From NCBI RefSeq assembly GCF_003286085.1, contig NW_020825288.1, positions 14,446,001-14,510,000 of the forward strand: a stretch of DNA of 64,000 nucleotides. Direction: 5' to 3'. The notes under the pieces are model-generated. The model searched no databases. It saw nothing but the letters and a program-made list of their open reading frames with translations, and was not told where the DNA came from. The translations under genes and the position numbers were made by a program. Positions 12,701 through 24,700 of the stretch are shown here, piece after piece (position 1 is the first letter of the stretch; each line of letters begins with the position of its first letter). The stretch is from Drosophila persimilis. Taxonomy: Eukaryota > Arthropoda > Insecta > Diptera > Drosophilidae.

Positions 12701-15700
12701 CAATTTACGCTCGAAATATCCACAAATATTGCATAAAATCCAGCGTAAACACAGAGCGAACAGAAACCGAAGAAAAAATAAACTTTAAAATTACATCTTT
12801 GGGAAAATTCACTTTCCATTTCCACCGATCATCATCATCATCATCATCATCAAATGCGAAATATTGCGTATTTTGAGGTCAGAGTAAACAGTCGATTCGA
12901 TATGGGTCGGGGGCAGCGCCTTCTTCTTACCTCGCTGCATGTTTACACCAGAGTGTTTGCCTTTAATCGCATCTGCAATGAGTTTTCACGACTTTGATGA
13001 GTTTGCTCACGCCTTGGCCCCTGGCTACCAAATTTCCATATCAATTAGCAGACCTCTCGCTCCGATCGAACCTTTCCGGCTGTTTGCGCAGCCCCCAACA
13101 TAAAAGTTTCCTGCAGCTTTATAGCTCTACAGCTATATATCTGTATAAATAAAGGTATAATGAAATCCGATTTGCCGTGTCACTTTATGGCTTTGCCCGC
13201 CGTACAGTTACTGGCCCGAAAAGCAACAATGACTGAGGAGGGCCTGCCCCAGTCAGTGTCTGTCGGAGGAGGCCAAAGGAAATGTTGCTTCGATAATCGT
13301 CGTTGTCCTCGTTCAGGTGTGAGGGGAAATGGCTTTTATGATGGCCACGGTGGTGCCACACTTGGCTGGCCACATCATCTTTTCGGGGCCACACAGTTTG
13401 CCAGCCAAATGGCCACGTTAAAGTGGGTCCCAAACGGCCCACACTCGATGCCTTTGGGCTCGGTTGAGTTTGGTTGTGAGGGTGAATCTGATTCAGGGAT
13501 GCTGGCCAAATGTTGCATCCTCCCCGACACCGATAACTTTCTAATGAGTTGTAATCGACGTTCAGTTGCATGTGTGACAGCACCTACATCGTATGTTGTG
13601 GCTGTGTGTGTGCCTGTGTGCCTGTTGCCGTTGGCAGGCAGTTTTGTGGCAACTTTGTCGCTCGCAAAACTCAATTTGCCACATCACAGGCAGGCGCCTG
13701 CTGCCTGTCCGCTGAGGTGAGAAGTGCACGAACCTTGCATATAATTATTTAAATTGTGAATGGACTCGACTCGACTGGACTGGGCTGCAATTGTGCCATG
13801 AATAATGCACAGACACATTTCCCCTAATGAAAAATGCCGCATTTAATATTACTAATGGCTTTGGTGTCACCTCTTTACGGGCTTCGCTTTGGGAGCCCTT
13901 TTAACTGGATTTTCCCTCAACTGTTCAGCTTTTCAGGCATTTAGCCAGGGCTCGGGCTCGGGCTCGGGCTCTCGCTCAGCGTTTTATTACATCTTCGGAA
14001 TCCAATTAAATGAAGCAGCCGAAGCCCCTTCGTAAAAACTCAATTTAACGCTCTGAAAATATAGCTGCAAAATTGATTACAATAACTTTCTGTTGCAGGC
14101 CAAAATTCACCTGAAGAAAATGCAACTAGTTTTGGCCCAAAACGTTTTTAAAACACACAAAATGCAGTCGACAGCCGATGGTCGCGAAAAATGCAGTCAC
14201 TGTCAGATGCAATTTATGGGAAATGGTTCGAGATAAAATCTAAAAATACTAAAAAAATCCACTTGAAATTCAATTAAAAAAGCGAGCCATTTCTCGACAG
14301 GGCAGCACGGAATTTCTCGCTGTGTATGAGAATATCAATATTGAATATTTAATGGCAATTTTATCAGCCGTTTGGCAACGCACGAAAAAAGTGTAGGCGG
14401 TGCTGGGAGGAAGGCCAGAGTCCAGGCCGGCACCCACACCAGATACAATCAGCGAGGTTTTTATTCTTGAAGCCGATTCATATATTCATATGATGGGAGC
14501 GAGAACCGTATTTTTATTTCCTTTATTTCTTTTGCCAGCTTGTTTTTGAGCTCATTTCTACAGCTGCCACTTGTGGCTCACTCCTCCTGCCGCTGCTGCT
14601 CTTGCTGTTGTTGCAACAAATTGTGGGTTATTCATCCAACAAACTTACAATTTCCGTTGGCTATTCACACAAATTTTTTGGAATTGAGTTTTTGCCCGGC
14701 CCGGCTCGACTCGGCCCCCGATATTTTCAGCTCCAGTGAACAGTGTTACTTTTGTGGTTCGGCAGTCTGAGGCTGTGAGCGAGGGCTTGTGCTTGTGTGT
14801 GTGTCAGACTCTATATATAGGACGATGGCCATGCACATCAACACAACAGTTAGCATACTTTTATGGGCCCCGACTGCAGCCGGAAACGGGAAATGTATTT
14901 TGGCAATTTATTTGATTTGATCACCCACGGGAGGATATGTTGCTGGAAAAGAGAATTTTGCATTCACCGCAAAAACATTTGGCCCAAAATCTGCAAACAT
15001 TTCGGTGATTACCACGTGCAAAATCCATTAGGAGAGTCGACAGGATATCAGGAATTTTCAATTACTCATTGGCCAGCAAATCCGTGGAATGTAAAATTCC
15101 AATTTACACTCAGACTCCAATGTCTGCGATGATTTATGGCTAAACAAAGTCCCCCTGCACTTAACGTACTCCCTTTTTTCCCCTTCTCCCTTTCTCTATT
15201 TCCCATTTGATTGTCCCTTGTTTTCCCGCTCAGATTTCCATCAGGGGCTCATCAGGGATTTTTCTTTGCTCTGTAATCCAATATTTTTCGCTGGCTAATT
15301 GGACGAAGACCCTTTGAAGACCAGAGATAGAACATAATACGCTTTGTTTTCCACTCATCAATTGAGGACATACGCCAATTCTTGAGAACATAAAATTTGT
15401 AAATGTTATTTCTGGCCTTTGATTTGTGGGTTTTCCAGAGAATATTAATATAAATGTCGGTGCCGTCTTTTACTGCCGATTGATCTCTGGGAATTTCCAG
15501 TAAACCAAAACAATTCCTTTTCGAATACACAAGTCTATTCAACATTTGCTTAAGCGAAAAAAACGAATGATTCAGAAATGATTGAGGCATGAATGGGGTA
15601 GATTCTAGAAGGAATACAGCAGTCAGCGGAATCGTCCAGTGACGTACTTATTTTTCTCACTTAAAAGATACCAACTCCTGTGACTAATTGTTGATTTTTT

Positions 15701-18700
15701 ATCATCTTGGCTTTCTGTCGGTATCAGTTATCTGCTGTTGACAAAAAAGTGCTCGCTTTTATCAGTTCGAATTGGGGCAAAACGTGAGGCATCGATCTGG
15801 AGAGAGAAATACCTTGGCAGCTGTTCAAACTTTTGGTTTCTCGTTTATATTGAGCAGAATCGCTTGTGCTCGCTTCAGTCTGAATCTAACAGCCAAAAGC
15901 GGAACATCGCATTCGAAAGAAGAACTCAACAATCGGTTAGTGGGGAGTGGGACTGGGCCGGGTGGAGTGCTCTGCATTAGAATATTAAAAATACTTAAAA
16001 CACTTGGTGTTATTGTGTCATGGTGTCGGGCGAAGTTTCTGCCTTTCCGCTTGGCAGCGCCCAACGAGGCTTGCCACAGCGGTTTATGGCGGACGAGACG
16101 AACTTGCGACGTGCTGCAATAACCCTGGGCGGAAGCTGAAGCAAAATAGAAATACATAAAGAATGGCAAACAGAGGGAAGCAGAATGCGAGAAAAAGTAA
16201 TTCAAAAGTTCACCGCAGAGCAAAACATGCAACAAAAGGCCAAGAAAAATTGAACTCAACTTGATGTCTAATTTAAAACCAACCTCAAAACCAAACCAAA
16301 CCAAACCAAACCAGGACCAAACAAAAACTAAGCCAGATCCTGATCCCGATCCTGTGAGTCAGGCCGAAAGCCAGAACAAAGCCGCAACAAAATTTACAAC
16401 TTCAAAACTTTGCTCCGCCAGAGCTCTGCAGCGGGAGGGGGGGGAGGGGTGTCGATGTCGTGTCCCTCTCCTTATGTGTATGTGTGTGTTGAGTGGGGGG
16501 TGCAGGGGGGGCGCCCGGGACAAGTAATTGAGATTGAACTGCAGAGTAAAAGTTGACTCGGGGCAACGGAAACAACTAATGCACAATCTTTGCCTGCTGC
16601 CAATTGCAGACGCCACAACAAACTGAAGGAGATGAATCGAAGTTTGCCATCGAATGGCAACCGCAGCCTCGGACTTCCGGCTCTGCTGTTTACCCTCGTG
16701 CTGTGTCTAGTGGCCCAGGCCGCCAGTCGACCCCCGACGGAGGATGAGAGCGACATTGCAGTCCTGCCCCCGGATATGGACAATGTGGAGGTAAGGGAAA
16801 TGCCAATAGTGGCCATTGCAACACTTGCTGACCCCTCAAAACTCTCGCTTCAGATCCATCAAGTGAGAATGGTGGACGGTGTCATGCAGGCGGACCATCC
16901 GGTGATCATGTACAAGGAGGATTTCGTCAGCGAGGATTATGGTGAGTACTCGAGCATGCCTCAAACTGAAGCCAGACTAATTTCATGGCATTTCCATAGA
17001 CCCCAGCAAGAACGAGACGGCCACTACCGTGCACCACAAGAAGCACAAGCACTCACGCACGCACCACCATCGACAGGAGCCCCACCAAGAGAAGGAGGAG
17101 GAGAAGATCGTCTTCGACGTCCTGCCCGACAAACCCATTGTGCTGAACGATGACCTGGAGGCGGCGCCGAAGAAGAACCTGGAGGAGGCCGCGGAGCTGG
17201 TGAAGCCAACGAAGGAGGAGTGGCTGCGGAAGAGCCACAAGAAGTACCACAGCCGCCAGCGTCGTCAGACCTACACTCCGTGCTCCCACTCCAGCTACTA
17301 CCAGACCCCGTCCCATGCGGTCTACTTCCAGCCTCCGGCACCGCCCTCTCCCTACTACTATCTGCCAGCCAAGCCATCACAAAGGTGAGAGAGATCATGA
17401 CCCATCGTTGAGGCCTTTTTCAAATGCTCATTCCCATTGCAGATTGCCTGTGTCGGGAAAGAAGCCGATCCTGCCCGGCAAGCTTCCCATTTGGCAGGAC
17501 AAAACGGACGAAAACCCCACCAACCCAATGAGCATTGGCAGCAGGGACGACTTCCTGCTGCACAACTCAGATCCAGCTGAGGCCGATTTCTCGATATTCA
17601 ATCAGCCCAGGCCCAATCCCAATGAGATCAGTGGCAGTTCTGGCTCTAGCTCTGCCTCTGGCTCTGACAGAGGACGCGACAACATCAGCAACAGTCCGCC
17701 TGCAGTGAACAATCAAGTCTGGGGACCCATCAGCAATTCCCGCCCAGGTAGGTTTCATTATGCTACAGCCCTGCGAAAATTCAGATACCATTCCCGAAAA
17801 AAGTCTTTGTGTGATTAATGAAAGGCTTTGCTGCTAACCTGCCTCCGCCACCTATCTATCGCTTGTTCTTCTACTCGTCTTGACCTATTGCCCTCTTTGT
17901 GAATTATATAGTGAGCCGACCCTCCTGGTCACAGACGCAGACGACGAGTCGGCCGTGGGACTCCCCGCCCGTGACTGCCGCGCCCAGCTGGTCACGGCCC
18001 ACGCCCAGAGCGACACCCTCGCCCAAGGTCACCAACTGCGTGTGGGCGATCGTGAACTGTTGCTCGAAGGGCAGCAAGAAGATCCGGTACAACTGCTTCG
18101 AGGAGTTCGGCTGCAGCGGCGCCTTCTGGGGCATCAATCCGTGCGCCGACGAGACTGTGCTCGATGGTTCGTTATCCAGAGTGTTGAACAACTTTCAGTA
18201 GGATTCGCGTCGCTTCGTGGTGCTGCTTCCCAAAGTATTACCCAAGATCAAATCTCAATAAAACAAAACTTAATTTATTTACTCGCATAAGTCTTAAGTC
18301 TTGTTTAATAAAGCCTTCGCTTTCCGTGAAGATTCTTTCTGTCTACGTTTCTGTGGCCCGCCAAAGCGAAGAGCCAGGGAATACCTACGGGCATTCCCTG
18401 CGTAGCCAGGTGATGGACACAACGCGAAACACTCAACCACATTGATTACTACTAACACCTCATCGCAAACAAACGCAAACTAACTCATGGTCTGTTGGCG
18501 TCTATTATAGGAGTATGCACTCGAAAAACACGCAACCACAATTACAGTCCTTATGGCATCTAGCATCTGGCATCTGGCATCTATTATTTGCTTACCCAAT
18601 CATCGTTTTAGTGTCATCCGCTCAGCAATCGAATTAAAGTTTCGTAATTGGCCGATACAATTTGTCCTTACGATGATGATGCTGGGCTTAATTGGATATC

Positions 18701-21700
18701 AATTGAGTGGTTGGTGGTTGGTCATGTAATGCACCATCATGTCCTCCGACTCTCCATTCAGTCGCAATTGCACAATCCCAGCCACCATATCAATTAGCCA
18801 ACGTGGAGCGTGGAGCTGCACCTGGCAGGTGGCAGGTGGCAGGTGGCAGATGGCAGCTGTCAGCTGACACTGCCACTGCCCATTGATAGCTTATCTTTTA
18901 ATTACCCATCTATTACGTACCACAAAATACAATTTACACCTGCAAATCCAACGGCAGACACACAAGGGAGAGCGGTAGAGAGATAGAGAGAGAGGTTAGA
19001 TCCTGTGGCTTCTGGCTGGGAATTGAATGGGGAGTTCTTGACCCTAAGCTGCGCACATCCGGGGGATATAATTACGTATGTTGCACCTTCATAATTGATG
19101 CAATCAGCAGATGCTACTGTGCAGCCGGGCATAAATTACAGCCAGTTGTTAATTAATTGAATGAATAAACATTCAAACTCCGAGCCATCAGGGTAAACAT
19201 GCACACAAATTTACATAACCGAAGCACACACCCACCAAAAACCACAACAAACAATTTATCCATCCACACACTTGCACTTTAACACGATGGTTTTCATGCC
19301 AACGCTTCTTAATTGCAGACGATGAACGTCTCGGAGAAACCTATCCTCTTGACTCGCCCGTGCCTGTGGCAGAATCAGCGCCCCTGGCGCCACAACCCTC
19401 CTACCGGCAAGGTAAGCGTCGTCGTCGCCGTCGCCGTCGCCGTCGACACCAAAACAACATTTTCGATAACATCCGGCCTTCCCTATTGCAGACGCCCTGC
19501 GATTTCCCGAGGAGTTTGACTACCAGCCGGGCAGCAAATGCCAGCGCGCCTCGCAGCTCTGCTGCAGTCTGTACAGCCGGAACATAGGCTCGCTATACGA
19601 GTGCTTCCTGTACCAGGGCTGCGAGCAGACCCTCTCCAACATAGTCGCCAACTGCTCCTAGTCCCCACCAATACGACTGGCCACGGATGCGGTCAGCCAC
19701 CTCGTGTCTGCGACTGCAACTGCAAATGCATTTTCAATTAAGTTCTAGTGAGTTAAGCACTTTGCACTTTTGCCTGTGACATCAGCCTCGCCTTTTAGGC
19801 CCCGTTTGCCCTTACCAGCCAAAGTTTCCTGATTCGTAGTCGTAGGATGCAACAGAAATTCTAGTCGGTGTATGTTCTCTACTTGCAACAAAGGCTGGCG
19901 CAAACGGGGCTGTGTCCTCTGCCTACTTTTTAATAAAATAAAACTCATAAATGAAATGAAACAAGAGTTTAATAAATGACTCATAAGTCTGTACTTATAG
20001 ATTGATTGATCTGTATAAAGTCTTTAACGAACTATTAAGGCTTTCTGTGATGTACTCGTTAACAGAACCCACATTATAATTTAATTATCAGTAAAGAACA
20101 GCCCAGAGAAATGGTTAGGCAATTTCTTTTCTGTGTTGCAGGTGGAACTAATTTCCGAACCATTTGGATTCCCATTTGAAGCTCTTTCGATATTCTCTTT
20201 TATTATTTCTCGGCTACATCAAGTCCCACTTCTCTGTTCCCATTCAACACCTCTTGAGCTCGACGGCAAATAGCATTGGGCAGCAGGACAACGACAGCTT
20301 GACAACAAATCTCCGTTGAGTTAATTTGCCAGCCTAATTCCATTTCCCGAGGCATCCAGAGTCCCAATCACTGAACGTAAGGCGATTAGGCAGGGCCCCC
20401 TCCCACTGGCCCGCTCTTTTGAATTCTATTCAAGTGAATAGATCTGCGTTAGGGTGTATTCTTAAAGTATTTTCTACTCACCGCTGCCGCTGTCGTAGGA
20501 TCTGGTGGTGGAGCCACTGGTGTTGGAGCGCTTTATCTCACGGCGACCCATGCTGCTTGGTGTTTGTGGTTCTTCCTGCTGGTGTTGTTGGTGTTGTTGG
20601 TGTTGTTGGAGGTGGTATTGCTGATGTTGGGGGGAGTCTCTGGACACGTGGCACGTGGCAAGAAGTGCACAAGCTGTTGAGGCGGCTGCTTTGGCAACGG
20701 CCGAGCTGTAGTGGATGTTGTTGTAACTGTTGCTGGAGTTGGAGTTCAGGGCCGGGGTGGAGGCTGTGTTGCGACCGCGACTGACCCACAGTGGCTGGTC
20801 GGAAGCCGGCGGACGAGTGGCGGGCGGGAACTCGAAGTAGTTGACCTGCAGTTGATTGCCGAGCAAATTGATGGCCGGTTTCGTGGCCAAGCTACTCGTG
20901 TTTTCCGCGTGGCTGGTGTGACTGGAGCTGCTACTGCGTCTGTGCTGGTGCTGGTGCTGGTGCGGATGCGGATGCGGATGGTGTGGATGCGGATGCTGAT
21001 GCTGGGAATGTGGCGATGTCTGTGTCTGGTGCGGAGTGCTGCTGCTGCTGCTGCTGCTGGTGTTCACTTGGTGCGGTGTGGGCGGCGGCGGGGGGCAGGC
21101 GTTGTTGATGCTGCTGCTGCTGGAGGAGGATGATTTACGCAGTGACGATGGTCTCAACCCTTTGACAGGGTACAATGGGTACTATCGTCCGGCAACGCGT
21201 ACCCAATCGCGACGGTCACTGTTGTACCAGATGCCTGCAAAAAAAGAGGACACACAAATGTTGCGGATTACTACTCTGCTCTGTAATCGCTATTTTAGCC
21301 CATCGATGAGAGGACATTAACTGCATGCACACACACACTCATGACTGACCGGATTAGAGGGCCAAAGTGCACTTAAAGCCAACTCCGCAGTATCGACGGA
21401 CGCGTGTCCGGCATGACAACGCAGATTGCGCATACGCCCCGTTAATGTCGGCCATTAGCAATGCCATTTAGGACAGCCATGGGCGGTCGGCGTCGTCGTC
21501 GTCAATTTCGGCAAATATTTGGCACATGAAATCATTTTGCGCTAATAAAATGTAACGCCCCAGAGGGCAGGCGGGGCGGTTCATTGATTTCCTCTAAAAT
21601 GCCACGCACCACAAAACGCGACCACACACTCGCACCCCCTGACCGCATAGTAATCGCTTTTAATGGCTATACCATTAAGATTTACAGAGAAGGACCATCA

Positions 21701-24700
21701 ATATCTATGTTTTCCGTAAGTGTTGGGGATTATTGCAAGTTGGGAAATCAAAATTGATTGAGTCTCGGCGACAATTGAAAATTTAATGAAGCTTACACAT
21801 AAAAGAACCGCTCAAGGAAAACTAATTATGGCGAGACAATGGCGGAATTACCCTGCGACAAGCGATTCCGGCGGGAAATATGAATAGTTACAATTTATTG
21901 TCCCATATTTATGTATCCTTTTGAAGAATCAAAGAGCATTCCATGCAATAAAAGTCAATAAACCAGCAATATAAATCAAAGTGATGTGTAATATATTGTA
22001 AAAGGATATGCAAGTGACATCTGCTGGCATTCACTCTGGTACCTTGGAGTAGATATACTACAATTTACAGAGTGCAGATGGAGATGCCGATGCAGATGCT
22101 GTTGCCGGAGTGGAGGAAAAATCAATTGATTAACTGAGAAACTCAAATCGAATCAGGCGACGAGTCTCAGGCAGTACAGGCCATGCAAATAATATTGCAG
22201 TTGCCATAAACTCGTTTCGCATGATATTAAATTATGGCCAGCATACAGGTCTCAAGTGGCAAATCAGCACAGAGAAAATAGGGGAAAGCTAAAGTCGGCA
22301 GAGAGCCTGTGGTGGGGTGGGTTTGGGGTGGGGGAAAATGCAATCTGAGGCCACTTGTTCCACCCCATCTGGCTGGCTCTGGTCAAGACCAGCTGCCTAT
22401 TCAGTGTCAGCTCGGGCCAGATGCGTCTCGGCGCGACACAAAGCACATCTCCCAGGTCCCAGTAGCACTCATTCGCCAGCTCATTTGCCAGTGACCAACA
22501 GCGAAAAGCATTTTCATTTTCATTTTCCTTCTCCTTTGTTTTGTGACTAAAGCAGCAGGAGATTGGAGAATTAAAGTTCTTCCCATAGCTGACCTTAAGC
22601 CATACCCAATATGATATCTTTTCAGGCCTATTCTAAAGAATGCAACAGAAGTACAGAACAAAGAATCAATTTATATTTAATGACCAAACCATATGCAGTC
22701 TTTTCATTCTGATTTGGACGAGTATTACATGTTTTTTATTCAGTTACAAACAGAATACTATACAGAGCGAGAGAGTGAGATAGGAAGCCGGAAAAGGCTC
22801 TTCTGTTACAGAGAAACTCGTTCTTCCACATGTTGCCTCTAATCGGACTCGATGCGAATTACCATAATACGACACCAGATAGAAACGCATAAAAGACAGT
22901 CAGCACACAGATACACACACACACACACAGAGACGCGGATAGCCATGCCAGTTTGAATGAATCTCAGCTTGCTTTTGGCCAACTGAAGCGAAGACAGAGA
23001 GCTGTTTGAGTTTTTCTTTTCTATCACCCGCTCTGCTTAACTACCGCCCTCCCGCCCTCCCTCCTTCCCGCACTGCCGTCTGTCCCACTGTCTGACTGCC
23101 GGCATTGAGAGGCGGATTAAAGCGTCAAATTGTTAGACAAGTTCCTGGCCCCGCCATTTTGTCGGGGGCCATTCATGTTGAGGCAGAGATAGATCAAAGC
23201 CGCTGTGCATATGCTCACACAGCGACCATCTATAGATCTGTGCGTACGAGTATTGTGCACCGACGTGGCTTAAGCCCAAAGCCAGCCTTGACAATTCCTT
23301 TTTATCAATTCCCCGAGTCACAGAGGGCAGAGGCAGAGTTTCCTTTTTGTTGGGTTTTTGGCGCGTGCCTTTCCTTTTATTTCTGCCATTCGGCATTTTT
23401 ATGTTTCCCTTTCGATGCCAAGCCATTCTAGCCGGCCGTTTTTTTTCCTGATTTGGTCAGACGGTTTCCTTTAAGCTGGGGACATTTCAATGTTTCTAAT
23501 GAGTTGGCGAAAATCAAATAGAACTCGATGAATCTCTCCCTTTCCCTGCACTGCATTTAATTTTAAAGCACACATCATTTTCAACGGAAGGAAGGACACA
23601 CGATTATGGAGCAAACTGTGCTGTGCGCCTGGCTGACCACAGACCACACACGTACTCGCATCACCGTCAGAGCTACCCACAATAGCCAACTCCAGGAGGA
23701 GCAGCTCGGATGGCTGTTCTGCATTAAATTTGATGGCTGCAAGTCCTCAGCTCATAGTCACACGCAGACGTCCCACCTGCGAAAATGGAATTTAATTTGC
23801 TAATACGCCTCGTTGACTGGCGGTGAGGTGGGGTAGATGGGGACGGTGTGGGGGGTGTGGGGGGTGTGGGGGAGGAGTAGTCAGGTGAGACAGCCCGCCT
23901 ATGATGGGTCTTGGGCCTCACGCTTTTTGTGTTTCGCCTGCGGCAGAAATGTTGAAAATATTCTTGCAAAACGTTGTTCCAACCATTCATCCCTCCATCC
24001 TCCTGGCCAAGCTTTATTCTCATTCTCAGCTAAAACTTGGCTTTTACATAGTTGGGCTGACAGATCTGTTCTGGTCTGGGTCTGGGCCTGGGCCTGGTCT
24101 TGGCCGTGGCGTTCACATAGTTAAGCCAATGTAAACTTTTTTAATTTGCAATAATAATAAAAAATTCCGTTTTCGGCTGAGGCGAAAGCAGGCAAAGAAT
24201 TTTGCAACGCCACGTTCATGCCGAGAGCCGAATAATTCAACAAGTTTTATGCGCCTCCATCATCATCACCACCATCGTCGCTGTCGCTGTCGCTGTCGTC
24301 GTCGTCCTCCCTATTCCCCCATTCACATCCGCAGCCCCAACGCTTCAAAATATTTGTGGTTTGCTGTTGGTGTTTTATGGCAGCTCTCACACACATGAGA
24401 CAGGGCACACGGACAGATCGAGAGAGATGGCTACAGGCTCGAAAGAGGGACAGGGAGATGGAGATGCAGATGAAGCCGGGAGATGAACCCCGACCAGTCG
24501 CGTAGTTTAAAAACCCATTTTGATTTATGTGCACAAGCCGGCGGTGGCTGGCGATGGAGTGGTTGGGATATATATTCAAACACCTGCCAGTCTGCGAAGT
24601 CTAATAGACTCTAAGCGAGCCGTAAAGAGTGTGCATCGGACTGCGAACCGACAGCCCGATGATGTATTCACTGCCAGCGGAACTGCAAATTGACGATAGC

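Noticed and set aside
16590-16631. Upstream extension of gene B from a TTG
   Set aside because: It crosses the TTGCAG acceptor at 16609; the ATG at 16632 directly precedes the signal peptide.
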